Assembly: GCF_000614185.1 (NCBI RefSeq)
Contig: NZ_BAKM01000019.1
Coordinates: forward strand, 1 to 64,000
DNA length: 64,000 bases
Direction of reading: 5' to 3'
Origin: Phocaeicola sartorii JCM 17136 = DSM 21941
Lineage (GTDB): Bacteria > Bacteroidota > Bacteroidia > Bacteroidales > Bacteroidaceae
Shown: positions 31,224 through 39,702 of the stretch, in pieces
Layout of the letters: every line of letters starts with the position of its first letter
How positions within the stretch are numbered: the first letter of the stretch is position 1
Notes under the pieces: model-generated
Told to the model about the DNA's origin: nothing
The model's input: only the letters and a program-made list of their open reading frames with translations
The model's database searches: none
Position numbers and translations under genes: made by a program

Positions 31224-31832
31224 CTTTCAAAGAATTGAATTTCTTGTCCGAAAATTCGTATTCGGTATAGTTGGTTGCGGTTTCCGATAAGCGTAGTTTG
31301 TGGACAGACATATCTTTTTTGTCTAAATAAATTTGAATCTGGTTGATATATGCCTTTATCGCTTTGCTGACAGGTTGATTTGAATGAGATAGTAACGGGC
31401 GTCTTCAAAATATTCCAAGGCATAGTCGGGCGACATGTTGGACAGGTCGCCCACCATGCAGGCGGTAAGCATATCCTGCATCTGGTTCATCATCTTGTTG
31501 GAGTGAAGGTCCATGATGCTTTTCTTTCCGTCCGATACTATTTTCAGTTGGTTGTTGTTGATCACGATAAGGTAATTCATGGGCTGTGCGTAGTCCATGC
31601 AGATTTTATTGCTCTTTTTATAATAGAATTTTCCTTTCGAGGTTATTTTCTCATCGAATACATCCAGATACTTTATCTGAGTGAAATTACTTTCGATGGA
31701 CTCTATATTTTTAGCCTCTTGCAGCAGACGGGTTTCAAAATCTTTCAGAAGGGTCAGTTTCTTCATTTGTTGGGCTTGCATCGGCAGCACTGTACAGAAC
31801 ATCAAGAGCAAAAGTATTTTTATGTAGTTCAT
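31198..31832 (-). CDS. LolA-like outer-membrane lipoprotein carrier protein, frameshifted
   Basis: Periplasmic carrier with a signal peptide (ILLLLMFCTVLPMQAQ) and LolA-like strands (NIESIESNFTQIKYLDVFDE, then GKFYYKKSNKICMDYAQP). The frame breaks at about 31373; adding one C gives NPVSKAIKAYINQIQIYLDK and continues to a stop at 31198, for about 211 residues. In aryl-polyene clusters a LolA homologue is thought to carry the lipid across the periplasm. It is distinct from a housekeeping lolA, judged by its place inside the operon. Confidence 0.83.
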
Positions 31833-31906
31833 ACTTTATAGTGGTTTATCCGTTTGTAATGGGAGCAAAGATAGTACATTTTTGGAAACTACCGAAGTGT
31901 CTTTAG

Positions 31907-32605
31907 TTAATGAGCGTTCAACATCTGTTGCATCAGCCTGTCTAATGCTACCACCGTATACCCCTCTTTTTCTATAAAGTCCAGAACTTGTACCAGCAGC
32001 CTGTCACTATCGGGCATCCGGTCATGCAGCAGAAGGATGGAGCCCGGAACGAGTCGTTTCTTGATGCGTTTGATAATTTTTTCAGGAGTAGGTTGCTGAG
32101 TGTCCAGTGTGCGGATGTTCCAACCAATGGGGATGTATCCCAGCTTGCGCACTGCTTTGGCCAGGGTAGGATTGGTCACTCCGAAAGGCGGCCGGAACCA
32201 TAGGACCGGTTGATCGGTTACTTTTTCCAATTCTTGCTGGCAGGTTATTAAATCATGGCACATCCGTTTGAAGGTATAGAGAGGAAAATAGCCGGAATGG
32301 GAGAAGGAATGATTCCCGATGCGATGTCCTTCTTTGATGATTTGCCGGAGCAGTTCTTCATTGCCTTTTATCTTGTTTCCGATGCAAAAAAAGCAGGCTG
32401 GTATGTGTTTTTCTCTTAACACTTTCAGCACTTTGGGGGTCTGTATCGGATCGGGTCCGTCATCAAAAGTGATGGCTATGATTTTCTCTTCGGTTTTCTT
32501 GCAACAGAAGACACGCATGTAAATACAGGCACGGATGCTGTAAGAAGCGTAAAAGAAAAAGGCCATGACGCTTACTATGATGACTACAGAAACTAGGATG
32601 TGCAT
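31907..32605 (-). CDS. NodB-type polysaccharide deacetylase
   Basis: 232 residues with an N-terminal membrane helix (VVIIVSVMAFFFYASYSI), then the carbohydrate esterase family 4 fold. Visible motifs are ITFDDGPDP (catalytic base and metal Asp), GHRIGNHSFSH (metal-binding His-X3-His), FRPPFGVTN and ILLLHDR. It probably deacetylates a sugar or peptidoglycan-like substrate at the outer face of the inner membrane; its role in this operon is unknown. The first 15 codons lie in the 70-bp repeat created by the KilA-N insertion (32561-32630), so the native ATG is retained. Confidence 0.9.
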   Translation of the reverse strand: MHILVSVVIIVSVMAFFFYASYSIRACIYMRVFCCKKTEEKIIAITFDDGPDPIQTPKVLKVLREKHIPACFFCIGNKIKGNEELLRQIIKEGHRIGNHSFSHSGYFPLYTFKRMCHDLITCQQELEKVTDQPVLWFRPPFGVTNPTLAKAVRKLGYIPIGWNIRTLDTQQPTPEKIIKRIKKRLVPGSILLLHDRMPDSDRLLVQVLDFIEKEGYTVVALDRLMQQMLNAH

Positions 32606-32630
32606 TGCTTGATTAAGATGATTGAGTGAT
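32561..32630. repeat. Left copy of 70-bp direct duplication flanking the KilA-N insertion
   Basis: This copy matches 33592-33661 at 68 of 70 positions. It includes the first 15 codons of the deacetylase gene and a second, non-functional copy of the CLF gene's C-terminal codons. The two differences are synonymous for the deacetylase or fall outside its coding part. Confidence 0.9.
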
Positions 32631-33591
32631 ACTTTAATAAATGATTTTGTAGAGATTATTCTAATTGCTTGTCATTATCTGTCAGTATTCTGAACTTTTT
32701 TTCGGTATCAATCGTATTCAAGTGTGCTAATTGCTCTTTGGCCATCTGCCGAAGATGAGTAAACCTTTTAGACTTGTCCACCTTACGTTTGATTAACTCT
32801 GCATTGAAGGATTCCATATTCGATAATACGACTAATTCATTTATGCTTGCTACATCTCTGATATTGATATTCTTATCTGCGTATTGTGGATTTGCTTCAC
32901 GCCATTGTCTTGCGGTACATCCCCATAATGCGAGATTTAACAAATCAGCTTCATCGGCATAAACAAGTTTTTGATTGAAATCTTCTACTTTAGGTATAAT
33001 AAAGTCTTTGATTGCATCCGTATGTATGGAATAATTTACTTTACTAAGTATTCTTTTTACGTTCCATTCACTTAATAATGGGTGTGATTCTGCTTCTTTA
33101 AGTCTTTGGTATTCTTTGATGAGATATAGTTTAAATTCAGGGCTGAGCCAAGTCCCGAATTCAAAAGCTATGTCTTTATGGGCAAAAGTTCCCCCATATC
33201 GCCCGGGCTTGGATATAATCCCTATTGCTTTAGTTTTTTCTATCCATTGTTTGGGGGTTAGGGTGAAACTGTTTGTTCCACTCTCCATTTTAAAAGCATC
33301 GAATTCGATGCCTTTAAAATTTGGATTATTTAGTTTTTCCCATAACCCTAGAAAATCAATCGTACTACGTAGACGCATCCAGTTTTGTATAATGTAGTTA
33401 GTACGTTCTCTGTCTTTGAAATGTGCCATGTCTGTCAGGCAGATATAATCATTATTATCAGGTCTTACAGATATGGATATATCAATATTCGTAACAGTTA
33501 TTTTCTTCATTATTTCTACTACTTTTATTTTATGAGGGATAAAGTTAAGCATTATTCCTGTTTTCAGTATCTTAAAAGCATCTTTTTAATA
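32631..33591. mobile_element. 961-bp inserted segment carrying a KilA-N gene
   Basis: The segment lies between the two 70-bp direct repeats and splits what was a contiguous CLF-deacetylase junction. It is visibly more AT-rich than the flanks. Besides the KilA-N gene it holds 80 bp of upstream sequence and 25 bp of downstream sequence. It encodes no transposase or integrase. Terminal inverted repeats are not evident. The acquisition mechanism is unknown. Confidence 0.75.
32656..33510 (-). CDS. KilA-N domain protein
   Basis: 284 residues from the preferred Met (MKKITVTNIDIS); a longer in-frame start at 33552 is possible. The KilA-N fold runs from about 5 to 115: YICLTDMAHFKDRERTNYII, then SKPGRYGGTFAHKDIAFEFG and WLSPEFKLYLIKEYQRLK. 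The C-terminal half (CTARQWREANPQYADKNINI, ASINELVVLSNMESFNAELI) resembles the second part of phage-type KilA-N proteins. Such DNA-binding proteins are phage- or mobile-element-associated, with roles in regulation. It sits in the minus orientation of the surrounding operon but has no evident functional link to it. Confidence 0.9.
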   Translation of the reverse strand: MKKITVTNIDISISVRPDNNDYICLTDMAHFKDRERTNYIIQNWMRLRSTIDFLGLWEKLNNPNFKGIEFDAFKMESGTNSFTLTPKQWIEKTKAIGIISKPGRYGGTFAHKDIAFEFGTWLSPEFKLYLIKEYQRLKEAESHPLLSEWNVKRILSKVNYSIHTDAIKDFIIPKVEDFNQKLVYADEADLLNLALWGCTARQWREANPQYADKNINIRDVASINELVVLSNMESFNAELIKRKVDKSKRFTHLRQMAKEQLAHLNTIDTEKKFRILTDNDKQLE

Positions 33592-33661
33592 GGCCATAAC
33601 GCTTACTATGATGACTACAGAAACTAGGATGTGCATCGCTTGATTAAGATGATTGAGTGAT
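33592..33661. repeat. Right copy of 70-bp direct duplication flanking the KilA-N insertion
   Basis: This copy encodes the true C-terminus of the CLF-like protein (INHSIILIKRCTS) and then a decapitated deacetylase start, reading MHILVSVVIIVSVMAY before a stop. It shows that the two genes originally overlapped at this point. Confidence 0.9.
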
Positions 33662-34577
33662 TGATACCTTGATATTGGTTATAAATCAATGCGTAACGGG
33701 ATGAAGCTTCTTCTTTCAAGGCTTTTGTCACCATCCAGAGAGCATAGGATGAAGCAGTCTGATATTCTCCACATTGTTCTTTAAAGCTGCTATGCAGGGC
33801 ATGAGGGAACAGACTGTGTTCCAGATCCGTATAAACGGCATCTGTTGCTTCCTGCCCGTTCTTGCCACTGATAAACCAGTCAATGTCTTCGGGTGCAAGC
33901 CCGTGAGATTTTAAAAAATGATGCATTCTGTTACTGATTTCCGGAGCACTCATCCGGGTGATAAAAGTATCCACTCCTTTCAGTTCGGCAAAGGTCTGTT
34001 CCTCTTTTTGTGCGCTTAACAGGAAAAATTGTGCCCCCTCACCGGCTGTCGTTCCTTTCAACAGTCCTAAACGCTGCTGAATGATATGGCTGGTAGGGGT
34101 TATTTCATCCATAGCACCTGCCAGTACCTGCTGTTTGCCTTCGGCAATGCTCATGATGCCATCTATCAGAGCACTTTCAAAACTTAAACCGCGGTGTACA
34201 TACGTAACATTATAGGCATGTATTTTGAGTAGCAAAGCTATCTGGGCACCCACCGTATTAAAGGTGGACTGAATGAAAGCGGTGGGATTGAGCATCTGTT
34301 CCCGGTTATCTATTAAGGCGTTCATAAACTTTTCCGTATCGGCCAGACAGCCCAGTCCCGTAGCGGTGATAATGGCATCTATCTTTTCCGGCGAGATATC
34401 TTTCAGACATTCCAGTCCGCAGGCTACTCCCATCTTGATCATGCGGCTCATGCGCCTCCGCAGATTGGCGTTGGTGATCATTTCTTTATAATCAGGTTCC
34501 TGTGCGGAGAAATAAGGCTTCTCATTTCTGCTTTCCGCATGAATAGAGGCGATACGGTTGATATATACTGGGCACAT
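33624..34577 (-). CDS. Beta-ketoacyl synthase chain-length-factor-like protein
   Basis: 317 residues, shorter than a full ketosynthase (about 400). It has the thiolase-like fold (AIITATGLGCLADTEKFMNA, GAMDEITPTSHII, GTTAGEGAQFFLLS), but the position of the active Cys reads NPTAFIQSTFNTVGAQIALL, with Gln and no Cys. This fits a catalytically silent partner, as in the ketosynthase chain-length-factor family, pairing with the ketosynthase encoded directly upstream. It starts 3 nt after that gene's stop. The C-terminal codons lie in the right 70-bp repeat. Confidence 0.85.
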   Translation of the reverse strand: MCPVYINRIASIHAESRNEKPYFSAQEPDYKEMITNANLRRRMSRMIKMGVACGLECLKDISPEKIDAIITATGLGCLADTEKFMNALIDNREQMLNPTAFIQSTFNTVGAQIALLLKIHAYNVTYVHRGLSFESALIDGIMSIAEGKQQVLAGAMDEITPTSHIIQQRLGLLKGTTAGEGAQFFLLSAQKEEQTFAELKGVDTFITRMSAPEISNRMHHFLKSHGLAPEDIDWFISGKNGQEATDAVYTDLEHSLFPHALHSSFKEQCGEYQTASSYALWMVTKALKEEASSRYALIYNQYQGINHSIILIKRCTS

Positions 34578-34580
34578 ACG

Positions 34581-35771
34581 CTATTGGGTTAGAGTGGAAA
34601 ATACGAGAGATGAGTTGTTGCCGCCAAATCCGAAGGAGTTGGATAATACATGTCGTATGGGAAGTTCCGACCGGAAAATCGTTTCAGGGATGAGGCCGCC
34701 TTCTTCATCGGACAGATGGAAGTTCAGGCTAGGGTAAATCAGCCCGTGACGAATGGAGAGTACGGAATATACGGCTTCTATTCCTTCTGAGGCTCCCAGG
34801 GTGTGCCCGATGAATGCTTTGACCGAACTGAAGGGAGGGATGCGGGTTCCGAAGATACGCCGGATGGCTTTCCCTTCGGAAGCGTCGTTGCTGGGAGTGC
34901 CTGTGCCATGTACATTGATATAGTCTATGGCTCCGGCTGTCAGCCCGGCAGAGGCTATGGCCTGACTCATGGAAAGGAAAGGCCCGTCTCCGTCGGGGGA
35001 ACTTCCTGTCTGGTGGTAGGCTTCATTGGCATTGGCGTAACCGCTGAGTTCACAATAAGGAGCTTTAGTCAGGGATTTATCAGATTGAAGAACAAGGTAT
35101 CCGGCTCCTTCTCCCAAGTTTAATCCGGCACGTGTGCGGTCGAAAGGACGGCAGTGCTCTTTGTCCAATATCATCAGTGAATTGAAACCGTTGAGCGTGA
35201 AACGGCATAAGGCATCCGTTCCGCCTACGAGGACAGTGTCCAGCAGGCCGTGCCGGATGAGGCGTGCCCCTAGCATAATGGCATTTGCGGCGGAAGAACA
35301 GGCGGTGCTGAGGGTGGTCACCGTTCCTTTTACTCCCAAATAAGCGGCTATCATTTCGGTACTGGCCCCACAGTCATGGGAGATAATGTCACGCAATCTC
35401 CCTTTTCGGTTATCTTCCCGGAAAGAGGCATAAAACCGCTCGCTTGCATCCATTCCTCCGATGGAAGTGGAAGAAATGAGCCCGATACGGGGAGAAGTGA
35501 AATCGAGTTCCGCATCATGGGCTGCTTCTTGGGCTGCCAACAAGCCTAGCAGGGCTGTACGTGAATAAGTTTTGCCGGGTGGGAGGGACAAGAGTTTCTT
35601 TAATGCTTCATTGCTCTGTTTCACTTCGGATACGGGTACGTCAAGCACGGTGGGGAAAAGGGTTATTTTCCCCATGCCGTGTTTCCCGGCTTTTAAGGAA
35701 TCCAGGTTTTCTTTCACTCCTTTCCCTATTCCCGAAATCACTCCCAGACCGGTGACGTAGATCTTCCTCAT
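34581..35771 (-). CDS. Beta-ketoacyl-ACP synthase (secondary-metabolite type)
   Basis: 396 residues with the complete Cys-His-His triad: Cys in TTLSTACSSAANAIMLGARL, His in NVHGTGTPSNDASEG, and His in KAFIGHTLGASEGIEA. The C-terminal NSFGFGGNNSSLVF is typical. It is probably the elongating ketosynthase of the polyene system, paired with the Cys-less protein encoded next. Its ATG overlaps the stop of the ACP gene by 4 bp (ATGA), so the ACP and ketosynthase are made in step. Confidence 0.92.
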   Translation of the reverse strand: MRKIYVTGLGVISGIGKGVKENLDSLKAGKHGMGKITLFPTVLDVPVSEVKQSNEALKKLLSLPPGKTYSRTALLGLLAAQEAAHDAELDFTSPRIGLISSTSIGGMDASERFYASFREDNRKGRLRDIISHDCGASTEMIAAYLGVKGTVTTLSTACSSAANAIMLGARLIRHGLLDTVLVGGTDALCRFTLNGFNSLMILDKEHCRPFDRTRAGLNLGEGAGYLVLQSDKSLTKAPYCELSGYANANEAYHQTGSSPDGDGPFLSMSQAIASAGLTAGAIDYINVHGTGTPSNDASEGKAIRRIFGTRIPPFSSVKAFIGHTLGASEGIEAVYSVLSIRHGLIYPSLNFHLSDEEGGLIPETIFRSELPIRHVLSNSFGFGGNNSSLVFSTLTQ

Positions 35772-36025
35772 TTCTGATGGGCGGTGATGTAGTCTGCCAG
35801 AGTACGTACCGAATAGAATATTTCTTTGCCTTTGGCAGGATTCTCTATTTTAATGCCATAATTCCTTTCCAGAATCAGGATAATCTCTAATGCGTCAATC
35901 GAGTCAAGCCCCAGTCCGTCATCTCCGAATAAGGGTGCTTCACTGTCAATGTCCTCCGGAGTGATTTCTTCCAGATTCAATGCTTCTATTAATTCAACTT
36001 TCAGTTTCTCAATCAATTCTTCCAT
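35768..36025 (-). CDS. Acyl carrier protein (pathway-specific)
   Basis: 85-residue ACP with the phosphopantetheine attachment Ser in GLGLDSIDALEIIL and the usual acidic composition. The sequence differs strongly from the housekeeping acpP at 6946, for example EDIDSEAPLFGDDG. It lies between two ketosynthase genes. It starts 5 nt after the ketosynthase gene upstream and overlaps the next by 4 bp. It probably carries the growing polyene chain. Confidence 0.93.
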   Translation of the reverse strand: MEELIEKLKVELIEALNLEEITPEDIDSEAPLFGDDGLGLDSIDALEIILILERNYGIKIENPAKGKEIFYSVRTLADYITAHQK

Positions 36026-36030
36026 ATTCT

Positions 36031-37772
36031 TTATTGTTTTTCAATCAGTTTAAATACTGCTTTATAGGTGTTCTTCCATAATTCACACCACCCGATGATA
36101 CAATAGTTCAGTTTGCCTTTTTGCATGACTATACGTGCGTATCTTTCCAGTTTTTCCGGTTGATAGGCTTCAGTGATGAAAAAGGTGTTTTCCCCTTGTA
36201 TCTTGTGGCGGATGCAAATCTCGCCGGATACGACATTGGGCAGTGTGTAAACAAATACAGCCGGACTGGCTGCCTGGTCCCCTTCCCGGTCTATCAGTTG
36301 CTGGTGTCTGATGTCCGTATGCAGAGAGGAAGCGGCATTGGCAAGTAACATCCCCATTTCCAGTGGAGCGAAAGTCTTACCTTCCAGCAAGTATTCGGCG
36401 GCCACATATCCCAGTTTGCAAAGGTCATCCATTTTATAGAATTTCAAGTTGTTTCCGCCTGTTTTTTTATAGGTCTCACGTATAAATGTGCCGAAATCCG
36501 GTTCTTCGGAATGAAAAATAAGTTCGTTGTCCAGAAAGACAGAACTATTTTCAATACGAACCTCCCGTGTACATCGGATTTCGGGCAAGGTGTTGTCCTC
36601 ATCCTTGAACGGAACATATTCCGGTAAAGACAAGACAATGGCCGCATTACACCCACCGAATCCCGAAGCGGTTTTTACACAATGTTTCATCGGAATGTGT
36701 TGGTGGGTTGCATAGACCGGTATCGGCATAGGAACTCCCGGCGTTTCGTAACCCGGAGTGCCGAACAGGATGCCTTGTTTCAGTTCGTGCATACAGATAA
36801 TGCTTTCAATGATTCCCGATGCTCCCAGGGTATGGCCGAAATAGGGCTTCAAACTATGGACGGGTACTTGTTCCAGATGAGCCAGTGTGAGGGCTTTGGA
36901 TTCCATTTCGTCATTGTATACGGTAGCTGTGCCGTGTGCATTGACAAAGCTGATGTCCTGAGGGGCTGTCCCTGCCTCCTGCATGGCTTGGCGGATGGCG
37001 AAATAGAGTCCGTCTCCTGTGCGGGAAGGACCGGAGATGTGGTTGGCGTCATTGCTTACGGCACCTCCGGAGAGGATAATGCTGCCCGGTGTCTTTTCCG
37101 TACTTAATAATACGGCTCCGCAGGCCTCTCCCAGGTTCAATCCGTCACGGCTGCTGTCATACGGACGGCAGGGGCGGGAGCTGAGAGACCGGAAAGACCG
37201 GAAACCGCTGGTGATGAAATGAGAGAGAAGATCCCCTCCCGCTACGATTACCCGGCGGTAGATACCGTTCTCTATCATGCGTTTTCCGACTATGAGGCTG
37301 ACACTCCTGAAATGCAGGCATTGGAGATGAGATGCACCCGTTTCTCGGCATGGAAATAACCGGCTATGTTTTCTGCCATTTTCCAAAGAAAGACCGCTTC
37401 ATCCGGATGTCCCGTATGGCGGGCCAGTAAGTCGATGTTCCCTTTGGTGGTGGAGAGGATGAGTCCGCAGGTTTTGTCTTCCAAAGTTTGTCCGGACTGA
37501 CGGATGAGTTCGTTGATAGTCAGTATGAACAGTTGTTCCATCCGGGGATAGCCACTTACTCCTATGGCTTCCGCCTGTTGTTGCAATCTCTCTTGCGAGA
37601 GAGTAGCTGCCAATAGGGGAGTGTCCGCAATCCGTTTGTCCGTCTGCAGGGTGATACCGCTGTGATAGCTCCGGATGGCTTCCAGATTTTCCTGTGTGCC
37701 GAAACCCAGCGCGCTGATCAGGGTATCATGGGTGATATAGGTAGTCAGATGATGTTCCATTTCTTTTTCCAC
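36031..37772 (-). CDS. Beta-ketoacyl synthase with extra C-terminal domain, frameshifted
   Basis: About 580 residues after adding one base at 37294-37297 (joining HLISNACISGVSA to SLIVGKRMIENG). The catalytic Cys is in SNACISGVSA, the His in NAHGTATVYNDEME, and the second His in PYFGHTLGASGIIES. After the ketosynthase end (ASGFGGCNAAIVLSLPEY) there are about 190 more residues containing LKFYKMDDLCKLGYVAAEYL and ASSLHTDIRHQQLIDREG. These resemble the short Ketoacyl-synt_2-like partners and suggest a fused accessory domain. The start (37772 or 37760) overlaps the thioesterase gene. Confidence 0.85.
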
Positions 37773-38188
37773 TCTATGTAAAAGGCAGGATTAACCAGTT
37801 CCAGTTCTCTATTTGTATTCAGAAATACCTGTGTAGTGGTTCCTGTTGCCACAATGTTTTGGTCCGATGCCCGGTAGATGGTGTATTCAAAAAGGATTTT
37901 GGCGGCATCACTGTGGATAAACCGTGTCTCGACAATCGCTTCCTCACCAAAAGACAGCGGTTGTTTGAACTGGCAGGTCAGATCTACGATAGGTACTACA
38001 TATCCTTCCCGGTAGATGCTCATATAGTCCAGGCCGTACCGCTTTCCGAAAGCTTCGCGTCCGTCTTCGAAATAACGCACATATTCTCCATGCCATACTA
38101 TCTGCATGGAATCGATCTCACTGAAGCGGACTTTGATGGTGGTCCGGTCCGTCAGTGCCGCCTGATGTGGACTTGTTTTTCGTTTCAT
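37745..38188 (-). CDS. Hotdog-fold acyl thioesterase (4HBT type)
   Basis: 147 residues from the preferred Met (MKRKTSPHQAALTD), which overlaps the dehydratase stop as ATGA; a longer in-frame start at 38218 is possible. The motif VRFSEIDSMQIVWHGEYVRY contains the Asp/Glu of 4-hydroxybenzoyl-CoA-type thioesterases. It likely releases or edits acyl-ACP or acyl-CoA intermediates of the polyene pathway. It overlaps the following ketosynthase gene. Confidence 0.88.
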   Translation of the reverse strand: MKRKTSPHQAALTDRTTIKVRFSEIDSMQIVWHGEYVRYFEDGREAFGKRYGLDYMSIYREGYVVPIVDLTCQFKQPLSFGEEAIVETRFIHSDAAKILFEYTIYRASDQNIVATGTTTQVFLNTNRELELVNPAFYIEWKKKWNII

Positions 38189-38622
38189 TCTTTCTTCAGA
38201 TATATTTTCATCCGGCATTCGGCCAGCAATTCATCGTTTTCTTTTACCTCGGCGGTAATCAGGGTGATATCAAATACTTCCTGAACGATGGTTATACCGG
38301 TATATAGTTCTGCTCCGGCAGAAGGAAGACGGAATAGTTTCATCTTTTCTACCGAACCGATAAAACCTAATGGTACAGGTTCTTTCCGCAGCATATAGAT
38401 ATAACCTACACGTGCCGCCGCCGACTGGGCGATATGCTCTATGATTCCCGTTTCCTGTAATACACCGTCCCGGCAGAACAGGTTGTCGGTAGTGACGGTC
38501 AGCCCTGACCAGGATGTATCTTCTTCTATCCCATAGAAGCGGTCTATCATTACCATGGGCGGGCGTTGGGGAATCAGCCGGAACAGTTCTTCTCCTTGAC
38601 AGATGATTTCTTTGCTGCTCAT
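38185..38622 (-). CDS. Hotdog-fold dehydratase (ApeI/FabA-like)
   Basis: 145 residues from Met5 of the longest frame (MSSKEIICQGEELFRLIPQ), which overlaps the methyltransferase stop as ATGA. It has IPQRPPMVMIDRFYGI and the segment GIIEHIAQSAAARVGYIYML, resembling FabA/FabZ-like proteins of aryl-polyene clusters. The usual active His is not evident; the HIAQSAA region carries the acidic helix. It is probably one of two dehydratases that build the conjugated double bonds. Confidence 0.8.
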   Translation of the reverse strand: MSSKEIICQGEELFRLIPQRPPMVMIDRFYGIEEDTSWSGLTVTTDNLFCRDGVLQETGIIEHIAQSAAARVGYIYMLRKEPVPLGFIGSVEKMKLFRLPSAGAELYTGITIVQEVFDITLITAEVKENDELLAECRMKIYLKKE

Positions 38623-39689
38623 TTCAGTCTGCATTGCAGGATGCTGTGTCCCAGTCCTATGTTATCTTGAATTTCTTCCACTTCCAATCCGGCATTTTCA
38701 ATGCAGCGGATCAGGTCGTCCGAATGGAACATCTTACTGTTGCCGTTGGCCATTGCTGTAAAGTAGAGGCTGATTTGTGTCAGGCAATAAGACGCGGTTT
38801 CATACCGTTGGCGGTCCCATAATGTTTCCATAATATAGACTTTGCTGTCTTTGCCGATGGATTGTGCCACACGGGTCAGGATGCTGGTGACTTCTTCTTC
38901 CGAGAAGCAGTCCAGGAACTGGCTCATCCATACAGCGTCAAAACCACAGGGAAAGGGCACGTCCCGATCCAGCAGATTGGCGCCGTGACCGTGTATGCGT
39001 TCGGCACCGGGCAAACCGGCAGTTTGCTTTCTCATCATTTCCAGTTGTTGAGGCAGGTCCACGATGGTTACTTCCACTTCCTTATTATATTGTACGCATT
39101 GTGTGGCCCATCTGCCGGTATTCCCGCCAATATCGAGCAAGCGTTTCGGGTGATGGCTGAACACGATTTCCAATGCTTTGCCGAATGACTGGTCCGAATA
39201 GAAATGATCAAAGCCGAACCAGCTTTTCTGTACCTGTTCCGGCAATTGGGACAGACCTTCGTAAATGGTAGGCCATTCTCCGAATACTTTCAATCCTTCC
39301 GGACGCCCGTTTAAAAGAGCTTCTTCCAGATGGAACAATCCTTGATAGTTCACATCGTGATTGAATTCCATATTGACACGAGCCATTTTATCGTTCAGCA
39401 GAAACCAGCCTGCCTTGGCCAGTACATAACGGTCTTCTTCCAACAGGATGGTTCCGATGGTCAGCGATGCTTCCAGTAATACTTGTGCCGCATAGCGTGT
39501 CAGTCCGGTCCGCCCGCTGATTTCTTGCAGCGTATATCCTTCCCGTTTGTCGGCCAATAATTGGAAAATTCCGAATTTCAACATCAGGCGCGATACTTGG
39601 AATACCACAGGACCGAAAGCTATCTCTTGTGCCAGTCTTTGCGCTTCGGCAGCCGTACATTGTTCTTTTGTATATCTTTTATGCATCAT
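38619..39689 (-). CDS. O-methyltransferase (class I, SAM-dependent)
   Basis: About 356 residues from the preferred Met (MMHKRYTKEQC). The first third is a winged-helix dimerisation domain (FGPVVFQVSRLMLKFGIFQL, GRTGLTRYAAQVLLEASL). The SAM motif RLLDIGGNTGRWATQCV follows, then FDAVWMSQFLDCFSEEEV. This matches family 2 O-methyltransferases that act on phenolic rings, so methylation of the aryl head group is likely (inference). The start is 14 nt after the acyltransferase stop, and the gene overlaps the dehydratase by 4 bp. Confidence 0.87.
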   Translation of the reverse strand: MMHKRYTKEQCTAAEAQRLAQEIAFGPVVFQVSRLMLKFGIFQLLADKREGYTLQEISGRTGLTRYAAQVLLEASLTIGTILLEEDRYVLAKAGWFLLNDKMARVNMEFNHDVNYQGLFHLEEALLNGRPEGLKVFGEWPTIYEGLSQLPEQVQKSWFGFDHFYSDQSFGKALEIVFSHHPKRLLDIGGNTGRWATQCVQYNKEVEVTIVDLPQQLEMMRKQTAGLPGAERIHGHGANLLDRDVPFPCGFDAVWMSQFLDCFSEEEVTSILTRVAQSIGKDSKVYIMETLWDRQRYETASYCLTQISLYFTAMANGNSKMFHSDDLIRCIENAGLEVEEIQDNIGLGHSILQCRLK

Positions 39690-39702
39690 ACCAGATTTAT
39701 TT

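Noticed and set aside
32631-33591. Insertion sequence or integron cassette
   Set aside because: No transposase, integrase, or attC-type structure is visible. The long duplication also does not fit an ordinary transposon.
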